A stretch of DNA of 64,000 nt from Shewanella psychrophila. GTDB lineage: Bacteria > Pseudomonadota > Gammaproteobacteria > Enterobacterales > Shewanellaceae. The position numbers were made by a program, and so were the translations under genes. The stretch covers positions 4,588,001 through 4,652,000 of the forward strand of contig NZ_CP014782.1 of the NCBI RefSeq assembly GCF_002005305.1, read 5' to 3'. Below, piece by piece: positions 26,949 to 36,863 of this stretch. Each line of letters begins with the position of its first letter. Position 1 is the stretch's first letter. The notes under the pieces were generated by a model that was not told the DNA's origin, did not search any database, and worked only from the letters and a program-made list of their open reading frames with translations.

Positions 26949-28098
26949 AAGAGAACCAGCTAACTAAACGGATCCACGTCTTGCCAAACAAATTAAACAG
27001 GCCAGCGTCGGAAGTGTACACTAACACATCGGCTTGGCCGCCCACCCGTCTAAGGCCTTTAGTTTCTTCACCTGACATAATGATGGTGACCGGAAAACGC
27101 TGAGATTGGCGCAGCCAGCCACTCTGTCCCGAGACCTGAGCAAGTTTACCCGTCTGCTCACTCTGCCCCCAATCGACACCATAATCTATGTTACCCACTT
27201 TACCTTTAAATACCTTGCCAGGGGCATAGTCCAAAGCAAATTCGACCTCATCACCAGGCTTAATATTGCCAAGGCTGTTCTCTCTAAAGTAGGCTTCAAT
27301 CCACACATCTTCCGATGAAATAAAAGTCATCAAGGGTTGACCAGCACTGGCGAATACGCCTTCCTTAAGACGAAAATTGGATGCACCACCATCGGTTGGT
27401 GCGCGGATTTCAGTTCTCTGTAAATTCAATTCAGCTTGTTGCAAAGCCAGTAATGCAGATTTCACATTGGTATTATTGTCACCTTCAGCACCTAGGCGTT
27501 CTTCTGCTTTAGCGAGATCGGCTTTTGCAGCGGCAACCCCAGTCTCAGCACTCGTTAGCTCAGCACGGGCATTATCGGCATCAGCCTGAGACATCACAGC
27601 CTTTTCGACCATAGCAAAGATTCGTTTTGACTGAACCTGAGCATTCTTGTAGTTAGCGATGGCGTTAGTCACCTTGGCTTGAGCCGCTGCAACATTGGCA
27701 GTTTGCGCCCCCATATTTTGCCCTGCTTGCTTAAGCTTTTGCTGTGCGGTTTCCAGGGCAATCTCATAATCAAGAGGATCAATCTTGGCAAGCAGAGCCC
27801 CTGCTTTCACTAAAGTATTGGGGGTGACCACAATATCAATAATCTCGCCAGAGACTTGAGGGCTAATCGGCACAACAAAGGCCCTGACACGGCCGAGATC
27901 TGTTGAAGGAATAAAGCGGTCGGCAATCAAGTGAAAAACAAACATCACCGTCGCCACTCCCAAAATGATGTTAGTCGCCTTGCGGATCTTATTCGTCTTA
28001 GCTCGACTGGCATCGACATTAGTATCTATTGAAGTCTGTGTGGGCTCTACTAGTTCTGGTGCAATATCAGTATCATTGCCTTCACGTTTCTCACTCAT
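26938..28098 (-). CDS. HlyD-family membrane-fusion adaptor
   Basis: 386 residues: one N-terminal membrane helix (IILGVATVMFVFHLIADRFI), then a lipoyl-like half (VSGEIIDIVVTPNTLVKAG), a coiled-coil hairpin of about 110 residues rich in Ala/Gln/Lys and a barrel domain (TEIRAPTDGG...). It bridges an inner-membrane pump to the periplasm. First gene of the operon with the DUF2955 pump and an outer-membrane barrel protein. Confidence 0.9.
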   Translation of the reverse strand: MSEKREGNDTDIAPELVEPTQTSIDTNVDASRAKTNKIRKATNIILGVATVMFVFHLIADRFIPSTDLGRVRAFVVPISPQVSGEIIDIVVTPNTLVKAGALLAKIDPLDYEIALETAQQKLKQAGQNMGAQTANVAAAQAKVTNAIANYKNAQVQSKRIFAMVEKAVMSQADADNARAELTSAETGVAAAKADLAKAEERLGAEGDNNTNVKSALLALQQAELNLQRTEIRAPTDGGASNFRLKEGVFASAGQPLMTFISSEDVWIEAYFRENSLGNIKPGDEVEFALDYAPGKVFKGKVGNIDYGVDWGQSEQTGKLAQVSGQSGWLRQSQRFPVTIIMSGEETKGLRRVGGQADVLVYTSDAGLFNLFGKTWIRLVSWFSYVR

Positions 28099-28633
28099 TT
28101 GTCTTACCTACCCATTCATCGACACATGTAAACAACTAGCCAAAAACTTAGCTTTAAATTTGTTTTTAATACTAAAAAACCAAAAATAACTCTAACAACC
28201 TTTTAACCTTAAAGACACAAAATTAATGTCGATGAGCAGTCTAACCTGCTCTATAACCGCCACTAAAACAGGATATGATTATCGATAGCAATTAGTTACC
28301 AGTTGATGCCAATTTATACCCATAGATATAAAGGTATGAGATAGATTTTTAACCAAAATCATCAATAAAAAAGCATTACGTTGAAATCAATTGAATGGTA
28401 CTGATCAGTAAGAAGGGAATGAGAAAAGAAAAGCGGAAGCTATCAGCCTGGGAACTGCTTGGCTGATAACTTCCTAAAATTTCGGCCTTGGTGAGAGAAC
28501 CGAAACAGACATAAGGCATGTCTGTCACAAACAAAAACTCTTGGGTAAGCATTAATATGCATTACCCATATACCTTTAACTAATTAATTTTATTTAACAA
28601 ATCCTTGTTCATTTTAATGATTAGTGACTTAAA
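28099..28633. other. Noncoding region before the HlyD operon
   Basis: No gene. It holds a hairpin (8-bp stem 28441-28448 / 28461-28468) and a second inverted repeat TGGGTAAGCAT/ATGCATTACCCA (28542-28568, one bulge). The first may terminate transcription of a vanished gene; the second looks like a dyad operator. It also contains the promoter region of the HlyD operon. Confidence 0.45.
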
Positions 28634-31600
28634 TTAGTTATTATTTATGTCATCAGCCATAGATTTAGGCAGTATTGGTAACGCCTTAAGTGGCCGTATT
28701 GGCTCTTTGACCAGCTCATCTTTAAGGTAAGAAATAGCCTTCTCAAGTTGAGCATCATGCCCGGTAAAGGTGACATAGGGTAAGTTATCCACTTCGATAT
28801 CCGGGCTCACTCCACGCCCTTCCAGTACCCAACGACCGTCCATGGCATATTGAGGATACTCGGCGACGCGCGCCATGCCCTTGTCCGTCAGAGAATTACG
28901 TCCCGACAGCCAAACACCGGCTCCCGCGGTCTGCTTACCGATAAGTGGCGCTATACCTAAGGCCTTAATACCTGCAGAGAAGGTTTCACCGTCTGAATAG
29001 GTCAGCTCATCGGTCAGTACCACTAAATGACCACGGAACGTCTGTTGCATATTCGCATTTGGGGTGCCACGTGTAGGCTGCCAAAATGCCCAGGTACGAC
29101 GCAGTAGTTTTTCGATGATCCAGCTATCAATATTACCGCCGCGATTACGACGCACATCGATGATCAAACCTTCTTTCTCATAGTTGGCGTAAAACTCACG
29201 AGCGAAGCTGGCAATATCACCACTGCCCATGGCATACAGGTGTAAGTAACCAATCTTTCCTTCACTACTGTCACTCACCTTAGTGCCGTTATGGTTGACC
29301 CAGTCCAAATACCTGAGCTTGGTATCACTGCGAGTCGTCACGGGTTTCACTATGGTTTTATGTTGTTTATTGCCTCGTTTGAGCTGGAGCAACACCTGCT
29401 TCTTCGCCTGATTTCTTAAAAAACGAGTCACATCGGCAACATTGGTTACTCTCTTGCCGTTTATGGAAATGATGATATCTCCTACCTCAGCATCGACACT
29501 CACCTTAGCCAATGGCGCCGCCTGAGTAGGCAATTCAGGATCATTTTGATAGATGTGAGCAATCTTAACCCCAGCTTTGGTCTGCTCCAGACGCGCACCT
29601 AAACTGGCCGCTTTAGCCATCTGCTTATCTTTATCCAGATCGCCACCGCGAACCTGAGAATGAAGGGAATCGAGCTCTCCCATCATCTGCTTAAACAGAT
29701 CGTTGAGTTCATGCCTGTCTGTGAGCCTGTCTACCAGAGGTTGGTATTTAGCCTTAGTCGCCTGCCAATCCAGGCCGCGCATCTTCTTATCATAGAAAGA
29801 ATCCCTGTGCATCAACCAGGCATCTTCAAACATTTGTTGCCACTCAAGCTTTGGCTCAATGGCGAGCTGCCATTGCTGTATCTGCACCTTGGCATTGGTC
29901 AGTTCTTTAGGCAATTTATCACCGGCATCGACAATAAGCATATCTTTGCCGCCATGATTAGACTTGCGAATAAACAACTTCTCACCGTCCGCCGATAGGC
30001 TGTAACTGGCGACACCTTTAGCGAAGGTCTCCACGTTAGGGCTTAGAGGATCAAACTTCACCAGCTTAAGGCTCGGTTTACTGCCACGAGCGGCAGCGCG
30101 ATCGAGGAAATAGAGCCCCTCCTTGTTCGCCGTCAATGCAGAATAGTTACCGGAAGCCACCGGAACCTGCCATAGCCTCTGGTTTAAACCATCCCAATCG
30201 ACACTGACTTTGTCTGATTGTTTCTTGTCTTTCTCGTCGGGTTCGGGCTTAAGCAACTCATTGGGTTTTTGAAAGGCAAACCTGGCATCTTTGTTTAATG
30301 CTAAGGCAAAAATTTGGGTGCGCTTATCAAACATGGGCCCTAAGTTTCGATCACCCCAGGGCGAGGTTGGCGTCGAATTAAACTGCCTGTCGGAGAGGAA
30401 ATAGAGCCAGTTACCATCCGTGCTAAATACCGGGGAGTATGATTCATACTTGTCTGTGGTCAATGTTTCTGCACGCTGCTTACTCAGAGAATAGAGCACG
30501 ATTTGCGGTCTGGGCTTGCCAATTTCTGACTTAGTGACGGCGATAAACTGACTGTCACCCGACCAGGCGATATCGGCATAGGGGCCAAGCCCTTCTCCCT
30601 GAGTAATAATCTTCTTGTGCCTATTCTTCTTAAGGTCCAGCAGCCACAAGTTACCTTCATAATCATCACTGGCAATGTATCTTCCATCCGGTGACACACT
30701 GAGCGACATACGCAGGGTCTGACCATTATCGGTTAACTGTTTAGCGCCATTGCCACCATCGGCGGGGAAGCGCCAGATCTCTTGCTCACCGGACGCATCG
30801 CTGATGCCATAGACCCACTTCCCATCAGGGCTCATCACAGCATTGCGAATGCGGCTATTGCCAGGAAGTGCTATTTCAACTAGACGGGAACCATCTGTGG
30901 CCGCAACGGCCACATGACTTCTTGCCGTTATCACCACCTTGCTTGCAGAAGGTGAAAGACGAGTCGATGTCGCGTACTTCATCGGATCGTTAACCCAATG
31001 CTCACGGCGCTGCGGAAAATCTGACACTAAATTAATATCTAATACACGGGTGCTATTGGCAGCAATATCATAGAGCTTGATATCGGCCCCCTGCTGGAAC
31101 ACGATGCGGCCATTATCGATGCGTGCACCGCGTACCTGCCAATCGGTAAACTGAGTATGTTGCTTAAAGTCTTTTCCATCGGGTGTCATCGACCAGATGT
31201 TGTCATTGCCATCACTGTCGCTAATAAAGTAAAGGCGGTTATCCCACAGCATAGGTTGACGCACTGAACCAATGTGGTCAGATGTTAACTGCTCGGCTTC
31301 AATCTTTGAGCCCAATTTGAAGCGCCACAGCTCACCTTTAGCGCCGCCGCGATAAACCTTGGCATTGTCACCGGTAGTCTGTAGGCCAAAGCGTGTGAAA
31401 TACAGATACTCGCCTTGCTCATCGATCGTCCCTTCTATGGCATCGGCCAAAGGCAAGTCTTGGGTCTCTAAGGTCTCAGGATTAACGCTCCTTAGCACCC
31501 AATAATTGGCCGGACCAAATGCATTATCAGTGGCATACAAAACCTGGCCATCGGCTGTCCAGCCCTGTACTCGCACACGGCTATTTTCGAAACTAATCCG

Positions 31601-31918
31601 CTTCGCCTGGCCACCTTTAATGGGGATAACATACACTTCGCTGCTACCTTCGTAGTTAGCCACATAGGCTACCCACTTTCCATCATTCGATATTGTTGCC
31701 CCTAACTCCTCTGCCGGCAAACTGGTCAGTCTCTGTGCCAGGCTCTGATCTAGACTCTTGGCCCAGAGATCGCCCTCGGCGGTAAACACTAAGGTATTGT
31801 CACTCAGTGCTGGGGCGCGAAAATAACCAGGATGAATAGCATCTGCTGAAAAAGCTGACGAAGAACTTAGGCTGCCAAGCGCTAGCAAGGTACAGGCAAC
31901 AGAAAGACGAAGTTTCAT
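28634..31918 (-). CDS. Tricorn-protease-like S41 peptidase
   Basis: Start Met at 31918 (MKLRLSVACTLLALGSL) gives a signal peptide and 1,094 residues; the Met at 32020 adds 34 unrelated residues. The N-terminal half is a beta-propeller of PD40/WD40-like repeats (SPDGKWVYGISDASG, SPDGRYIASDDYEG). Then come a PDZ domain (VDAEVGDIIISINGKRV) and an S41 catalytic domain with LTYSDGETFSAGIK holding the nucleophilic Ser. This is the tricorn protease architecture, a periplasmic or exported processive peptidase. Confidence 0.9.
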   Translation of the reverse strand: MKLRLSVACTLLALGSLSSSSAFSADAIHPGYFRAPALSDNTLVFTAEGDLWAKSLDQSLAQRLTSLPAEELGATISNDGKWVAYVANYEGSSEVYVIPIKGGQAKRISFENSRVRVQGWTADGQVLYATDNAFGPANYWVLRSVNPETLETQDLPLADAIEGTIDEQGEYLYFTRFGLQTTGDNAKVYRGGAKGELWRFKLGSKIEAEQLTSDHIGSVRQPMLWDNRLYFISDSDGNDNIWSMTPDGKDFKQHTQFTDWQVRGARIDNGRIVFQQGADIKLYDIAANSTRVLDINLVSDFPQRREHWVNDPMKYATSTRLSPSASKVVITARSHVAVAATDGSRLVEIALPGNSRIRNAVMSPDGKWVYGISDASGEQEIWRFPADGGNGAKQLTDNGQTLRMSLSVSPDGRYIASDDYEGNLWLLDLKKNRHKKIITQGEGLGPYADIAWSGDSQFIAVTKSEIGKPRPQIVLYSLSKQRAETLTTDKYESYSPVFSTDGNWLYFLSDRQFNSTPTSPWGDRNLGPMFDKRTQIFALALNKDARFAFQKPNELLKPEPDEKDKKQSDKVSVDWDGLNQRLWQVPVASGNYSALTANKEGLYFLDRAAARGSKPSLKLVKFDPLSPNVETFAKGVASYSLSADGEKLFIRKSNHGGKDMLIVDAGDKLPKELTNAKVQIQQWQLAIEPKLEWQQMFEDAWLMHRDSFYDKKMRGLDWQATKAKYQPLVDRLTDRHELNDLFKQMMGELDSLHSQVRGGDLDKDKQMAKAASLGARLEQTKAGVKIAHIYQNDPELPTQAAPLAKVSVDAEVGDIIISINGKRVTNVADVTRFLRNQAKKQVLLQLKRGNKQHKTIVKPVTTRSDTKLRYLDWVNHNGTKVSDSSEGKIGYLHLYAMGSGDIASFAREFYANYEKEGLIIDVRRNRGGNIDSWIIEKLLRRTWAFWQPTRGTPNANMQQTFRGHLVVLTDELTYSDGETFSAGIKALGIAPLIGKQTAGAGVWLSGRNSLTDKGMARVAEYPQYAMDGRWVLEGRGVSPDIEVDNLPYVTFTGHDAQLEKAISYLKDELVKEPIRPLKALPILPKSMADDINNN

Positions 31919-32115
31919 GATGAGCTCGTTATTTATTATTGATATAATTTTTTCAAGGCCAACAAGGTAGCAAACTTTCATTAAACCAACAGTAAAATTT
32001 AATACATAAATCATTAGCAAATGTGTACAAAGTAAAAAGCAGCTATCATATCGATAACTGCTTTTATTCTTTTAAATAACAGGGAAATGGAATATGGCCA
32101 GCAGAAATTAGTCAG

Positions 32116-33072
32116 CTAGTGCGCTGTTATTTCTGCCTGCAATTCGTTCCACCTTTTATATTGCGGATGCTCCGACTCTTTGAGATTTGGATACTGCTTA
32201 GCTATCTTCTTAGCGAGCTTATCAGCCTCACCCCATTGCTTCGAATTTATCAAGTTTTGCAAATGGTTCAATGCCTGCTTGGCACTCACCACAGCCTCAC
32301 GTTGCGGCATACTCTTGGTCGGTAAATCATGACTTGATAGCGCATCTTTCGATGATGCCTGACTCGGCAGCGTCTGGTTACTCGGTGCCTCAGCCCCCAG
32401 TTTTGCCCTGTCATCAGAGCCATAGGCTTCACCCATCTGTTTCATTTTCGGCTCTGCAGCCCCGCCAAACTGCTGCTCCGATGCAGATATGGCGCTCGGC
32501 GCCCTCGGTGCTTGCCTGAGCTCACTCTTAATATTGGCACTGTTAGTTTTGGGATTGTTAGCTTCAAAGTTAGCAGCTTCTGTAACATCTGCTTGTAACG
32601 ACTCACGCCGCACACCGGTACTTTTTGCTTCGAAACTAGCCCCTTTAACAACATCCGCGTGCATTGATTCGAGCTGCTCATCTTGCGGCTCGCTCATCTG
32701 CATCATCATGGGCATGGCATCATCGGATAGGATATCTTGAGGGCTCTGAGGATTTAACATGATCACAGTAACCACCAGCATCACGGAAGCGGCCGACGAT
32801 AATGCCCATCGATTCTGTCGCCAAAAACTGTTCTCGACCCGCACCACATTATCTGTGCGCTTATCGCTATCCAAAGTAGCCTTATGCTGACTGCTATCAT
32901 CAGCCGATACGCCGTTATTCAAAGCGCTCGCCTCTGTGGCCATTTTTATGATGGCATCATCGAGTTCATCGCTTGGGTTTTCTTGCGCCTGCAGCTTATA
33001 CCAGGTTTGCAGGTCGCTATCGAATTCCTCAGCTTGCTCAGTAGCAGGCTTATTGCTTTTATCATCTTTCAT
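32116..33072 (-). CDS. Probable anti-sigma factor, single-pass membrane protein
   Basis: 318 residues: a charged N-terminal region of about 100 residues, a single helix WALSSAASVMLVVTVIML (about 104-121), then a long Ala/Ser/Gln-rich periplasmic region with an internal near-repeat (ADVVKGASFEAKSTG / ADVTEAANFEANNPK) and a helical end. Its start overlaps the end of the ECF sigma gene by 11 bp. Position and topology are those of an anti-sigma factor, although no ZAS or RseA domain is recognisable, so the role is inferred. Confidence 0.65.
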   Translation of the reverse strand: MKDDKSNKPATEQAEEFDSDLQTWYKLQAQENPSDELDDAIIKMATEASALNNGVSADDSSQHKATLDSDKRTDNVVRVENSFWRQNRWALSSAASVMLVVTVIMLNPQSPQDILSDDAMPMMMQMSEPQDEQLESMHADVVKGASFEAKSTGVRRESLQADVTEAANFEANNPKTNSANIKSELRQAPRAPSAISASEQQFGGAAEPKMKQMGEAYGSDDRAKLGAEAPSNQTLPSQASSKDALSSHDLPTKSMPQREAVVSAKQALNHLQNLINSKQWGEADKLAKKIAKQYPNLKESEHPQYKRWNELQAEITAH

Positions 33073-33775
33073 TTTGAACCTCCTGCCACTTATTCATCAC
33101 ACAAGCTTTCAGACCTTGGTTGGCATATCGAATCCGACTCTTGGTGGCTTCGAGTGTTACACCGACGATATCTGCGATAGCCCCGGCGGTAAAGCCCGCC
33201 TCCATATTGAGTAACAAGGCTTCTTTCTGCACCGTTGGCAATAATGCGATGCAACGTTTAAGCAGGCTAGCCTTGAAACTATCTTCCATCGCCCTGTCCG
33301 GTGACATAACATCACTGGGCAAAAATGCTTCGCCGTCTTGCTCTTCGGTAAAGGCCTCACTAAACAGGTCTACAGGTTTTACCGCCCTGACATGGTCGAT
33401 AAGCAAGTTATGGGCAATTTTATAAAGCCAAGTAGTAAATTTGGCATCGGCCTGATAACTGGATGCTGATTTGATGATCCGCCCCCACGTCTCCTGGTAA
33501 AGGTCTTCCGCCAGCTGTTTATCCCCGAGTTGGCGGACAAAATAGCGATACAGGCCACCCTTATGTTTTTGATAGAGAGTTTCAAATGCCGAGGTGTCTC
33601 CACTGGCATAGTTCAGCATTAAGCGCTGATCTATCTCCGCCTCTGTCGATTTATCTTGCCCTAACGCTTGTGCCACACACCTCTCCTGATGAAACGCCTC
33701 TCCTTGCGACCAAAAAGCTATCGAAGGAGAGACTATAGATAGACTAGTCATGGAAAGTTTGCACGCCCTGAACAC
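33062..33775 (-). CDS. ECF sigma factor
   Basis: 237 residues in the longest frame. Sigma region 2 (LMLNYASGDTSAFETLYQKH; KFTTWLYKIAHNLLIDHVRA) and region 4 (LLPTVQKEALLLNMEAGFTA, with GVTLEATKSRIRYANQGLKA) are clear. ATG at 33751 (Met9) overlaps the stop of the upstream VWA gene by 8 bp and would fit translational coupling better than 33775. It is embedded between the VWA lipoprotein and a membrane protein with a probable anti-sigma role. Confidence 0.88.
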   Translation of the reverse strand: MFRACKLSMTSLSIVSPSIAFWSQGEAFHQERCVAQALGQDKSTEAEIDQRLMLNYASGDTSAFETLYQKHKGGLYRYFVRQLGDKQLAEDLYQETWGRIIKSASSYQADAKFTTWLYKIAHNLLIDHVRAVKPVDLFSEAFTEEQDGEAFLPSDVMSPDRAMEDSFKASLLKRCIALLPTVQKEALLLNMEAGFTAGAIADIVGVTLEATKSRIRYANQGLKACVMNKWQEVQNER

Positions 33776-35741
33776 CTTTGTCTATCTCAAGCTGGTATTC
33801 TGGCGATTTTATATGGGGCGCTATGTACTTAGGTTTAGGCATAGGTTTTATGGGGGGAATGATACTCGACACATTGCCTCCCTCAACCACAGCCTCTTGA
33901 TCAGCCAATAGACGCGCTGTCTTCGCTAGCTGCACAAACTCATGACGATAGCCAAATGCATCTTGACCCATTGCAGATTGAGCCAGGTCGATCACCTTGG
34001 CATAACTCAAATCATGGGTATAGAGGCTATGATTAATCAATTGCCCGAGCCCTGCAACCGCGGCGGAGAATCGATAATCATCACTGGCCTGGGCTAAGCT
34101 CTTGACCCCTGAGTCCCTACGAATCGCATATGAGATCAATCGGCTGGTATCTTCTCCAATAGGTTTATATCTCAACTTGAGGAAGGCTATCTCATCCCGG
34201 CTATATTTCTCCACGCCTGTGGCATCATCATAACCATATCTCAGCTTGTCATTGGCCTGATTGGGGCTATCGACATAACTTACCTCATAGAGCGCAGTGA
34301 CTCGATGACCCGCCCCGATCTCGCCGGCATCGACTTTGTCATTATTAAAATCTTCACGATTGAGGGCGCGGTTTTCATAACCTATCAAGCGATACTCTGA
34401 GACGATTGCCGGATTGAACTCCACTTGAATCTTCACATCTTTGGCTATGGTCAGCAGGGTCGAACTCAACTCATCTACCAGCACCTTACGCGCCTCATTA
34501 AGGGTATCTATGTAGGCGTAATGGCCGTTGCCCTTATCGGCAAGTTGTTCCATCAGGTGATCATTATAATTTCCCTGACCAAAACCTAAGGTCGTTAATG
34601 CTATGCCCTTATCACGTTTGGCTTCTATCAGATCCATCAAGGCCTGATGATCTGTGGTGCCCACATTGAAATCACCATCGGTAGCCAAGATGACCCGATT
34701 AACACCCCCTTGAATGAAATGTTTCTGCGCCAGTCCGTAGGCCTGCTGGATCCCGGCGCCTCCATTGGTCGAACCACCGGCCTTAAGGTTATTCAATGCC
34801 TGAATGATAGCCTGAGTATCATTGCCTTTTACCCCGTCGAGCACCACGCCCGAAGCCCCGGCATAGACAACAATGGAGACTTGATCTTGCTCACTCAATT
34901 GCTGAGATAACATCTTCAACGATGTCTTTAGCAGCGGCAGTTTATCTTGGGAGTTCATGGAGCCGGAGACATCGAGCAAAAAGACTAAGTTGCTCGCCCC
35001 AAGCTGGGACTTATCTAACTCGTAGCCCTTAAGGCCGATGCTGAGCAACATTTTATTGTCATTAAAAGGAGACGGCGCCAGCTCGGTATTGACACTGAAT
35101 GCCTGCTCCAGTGCTGAGGGAGTGGCATACTGATAATTAAAATAATTAATCATCTCCTCGACTCGAACAGTGCCCTTTTGTGGCAGGCGTCCCTGATTTA
35201 TCCAGCGTCTCAGTGTCGAATAACTGCCGGTATCGGTATCGATCGAGAAGGTAGATACCGGAATCTCTCCCGCCACCATGATGCCATTGGCAGTGTGCCT
35301 CGAAAAATTATCTCTATTGATCGATTCTCTAAACGCTGGCACGCCGGGGGCACTCATCTGCCCCATAATATGAGTACGGCTTAGGGATTTCATCTTCACC
35401 ATACGCTCGCTGGCCTGTTTGCCTGCGGCATAAACATCGGCTGACTTTTCCTCAGATAACTCAACTTGTGATACTAAGGGATGATCTAGCCCATCGTTTT
35501 GAGCTTGTACCTTATTAGCTGCGGCGACTTGATGATCTTGGTCTGGCTTTTTAACCTGTTCAACTTGCTGGCTTTGATTTAGATTTTTCTCAGCTTTTTC
35601 TGATTTATCTTCTGCTTGCTCACCGCTACATGCCGACAAAGCCATAAATAATGACACTGAGATAAGTGATAATCGATAGCCTTTATTCACTCTACCCGTA
35701 GAATGAATGCTATCAATAGAATGGTTATTGAACTGACCCAT
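33744..35741 (-). CDS. VWA-domain lipoprotein (YfbK-like, DUF3520)
   Basis: 665 residues with a lipobox (SLFMALSACSG near residue 38). A Lys/Glu/Gln-rich linker leads to a VWA domain with MIDAS motif FLLDVSGSMNSQ (about 255) and a C-terminal DUF3520-type domain (YKPIGEDTSRLISYAIRRDS). It is attached to the outer membrane periplasmic face by inference. It is the first gene of an operon with an ECF sigma factor and its probable anti-sigma, suggesting it senses or acts on a surface condition under that sigma factor. Confidence 0.85.
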   Translation of the reverse strand: MGQFNNHSIDSIHSTGRVNKGYRLSLISVSLFMALSACSGEQAEDKSEKAEKNLNQSQQVEQVKKPDQDHQVAAANKVQAQNDGLDHPLVSQVELSEEKSADVYAAGKQASERMVKMKSLSRTHIMGQMSAPGVPAFRESINRDNFSRHTANGIMVAGEIPVSTFSIDTDTGSYSTLRRWINQGRLPQKGTVRVEEMINYFNYQYATPSALEQAFSVNTELAPSPFNDNKMLLSIGLKGYELDKSQLGASNLVFLLDVSGSMNSQDKLPLLKTSLKMLSQQLSEQDQVSIVVYAGASGVVLDGVKGNDTQAIIQALNNLKAGGSTNGGAGIQQAYGLAQKHFIQGGVNRVILATDGDFNVGTTDHQALMDLIEAKRDKGIALTTLGFGQGNYNDHLMEQLADKGNGHYAYIDTLNEARKVLVDELSSTLLTIAKDVKIQVEFNPAIVSEYRLIGYENRALNREDFNNDKVDAGEIGAGHRVTALYEVSYVDSPNQANDKLRYGYDDATGVEKYSRDEIAFLKLRYKPIGEDTSRLISYAIRRDSGVKSLAQASDDYRFSAAVAGLGQLINHSLYTHDLSYAKVIDLAQSAMGQDAFGYRHEFVQLAKTARLLADQEAVVEGGNVSSIIPPIKPMPKPKYIAPHIKSPEYQLEIDKGVQGVQTFHD

Positions 35742-35823
35742 GAACTTCCCCTTTCACCTGTTGTTTCTCTTATTAACGAGAACTCATGCTAAAAGGGTTA
35801 TTTTTTTACTAGGAACACAGCGG

Positions 35824-36708
35824 TCAATTAGCGAACAATGACTCTAACTTGGGTTTTAAGATTTCAGCCTCAACTTGACCAAAATGATTAAGATGCATCT
35901 CTATATATTGCTGGCTGAAGCCAGATGTGGCGTAACTTGAATCTATCACGTCAATTATAGCTAGCCCCTTAGTGGTTTTAGAGCAAGCCATATAGCCAAT
36001 CATCAACGCAGCATTGTTCTCGATGGGTAAGGCGATAATCTTGTCATCTAGTCCTTCATCTTGTAGATAATCTTCAACTGAAAGCGTGTACTCAAGAATG
36101 CCATCGACCCTACCCACCAGCAACATATCGACCAATTTATCCGATGAATCTACGCCACCACGAGTAAAAACTTGGGCCGCATGCTTAACGATTTGGTTAT
36201 CGAGCTCCACGCCATAGGTTCGGGATTTAACAACGCCCAGCTTTAGATCAGGGTTATTTTCGAGTTGTTGAAATGAAAATGGTGATGTGAACCGACTTTT
36301 GTTACTGGCAAGAGTGATCAATCTAACTGGAGGAAACACAGAAAGGGGGTAATGGCTATACTCGGCGATCGCTAACCTGTCTGCAGTGATCAGCTTATTC
36401 ATCACACACGCATTATCGAGACGAATCAGCTCAGACCAAGAACGGCTCATGCTCACCTGTTGATAGTCTATGATCAACTGAGTTTGGCTTTTGGCTTTTG
36501 GCTTTTGGCTTTTGGCTTTTGGCTTTTGGCTTTTGGCAAGGATCATATTCCAAACACTCACAATTATATTATCTTCACCATCATTAGCGCCGCTGTAAGT
36601 GTCATTTTCGCCTAATATGACCATCTCTAACGTCTTGTCTTTTGCTGAGGTTGCAAATGGAATAATTAAGCCGAAAATCAAGACTAAGATAATCCTCAAT
36701 ACTCTCAT
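35824..36708 (-). CDS. Periplasmic solute-binding protein with 7-bp repeat tract
   Basis: 294 residues: signal peptide (MRVLRIILVLIFGLIIPF), a type-3 solute-binding fold (VVKSRTYGVELDNQIV; VDMLLVGRVDGILEYTL) and no permease nearby. At about residues 57-75 the chain reads AKSQKPKAKSQKPKAKSQ, encoded by eight copies of a heptamer (see repeat). Loss or gain of one unit would shift the frame right after the N-terminal domain start. It is otherwise similar in size to the orphan binding protein at 15320-16240. Confidence 0.75.
   Translation of the reverse strand: MRVLRIILVLIFGLIIPFATSAKDKTLEMVILGENDTYSGANDGEDNIIVSVWNMILAKSQKPKAKSQKPKAKSQTQLIIDYQQVSMSRSWSELIRLDNACVMNKLITADRLAIAEYSHYPLSVFPPVRLITLASNKSRFTSPFSFQQLENNPDLKLGVVKSRTYGVELDNQIVKHAAQVFTRGGVDSSDKLVDMLLVGRVDGILEYTLSVEDYLQDEGLDDKIIALPIENNAALMIGYMACSKTTKGLAIIDVIDSSYATSGFSQQYIEMHLNHFGQVEAEILKPKLESLFAN
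36483..36537. repeat. Heptanucleotide tandem repeat, eight units, inside a CDS
   Basis: GGC recurs with exact 7-base period eight times (36486 to 36535), the unit being TTTTGGC on the plus strand. The tract is 55 bp (7.9 units) and lies within the solute-binding gene. Since 7 is not a multiple of 3, slipped-strand change of unit number would switch the frame on or off; three units give 7 residues. The repeat itself is seen directly, but whether it varies is not. Confidence 0.9.
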
Positions 36709-36805
36709 TGGCAGTCCTCAATATAGACAAAATGGGTTTAAAAAATGTCACTCTTCCTTTCCTTACGGTTGCAGCGCCTTACTCAGCTAAGTATGGCTCA
36801 TAAAC

Positions 36806-36838
36806 AAAAACGCCACCTAACCCTAAGGTCAAGTGGCG
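36806..36838 (-). terminator. Terminator of purE
   Basis: 6-bp stem (36811-36816 / 36833-36838) extended with mismatches, followed on the minus strand by a T-run. Confidence 0.75.
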
Positions 36839-36863
36839 CTTTATCAATAAACAGATTTTTCAG

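Noticed and set aside
32119..33609. Many long frames opposite the sigma and anti-sigma genes
   Set aside because: They are shadows of high-G+C, Ala/Ser-rich coding sequence on the other strand.
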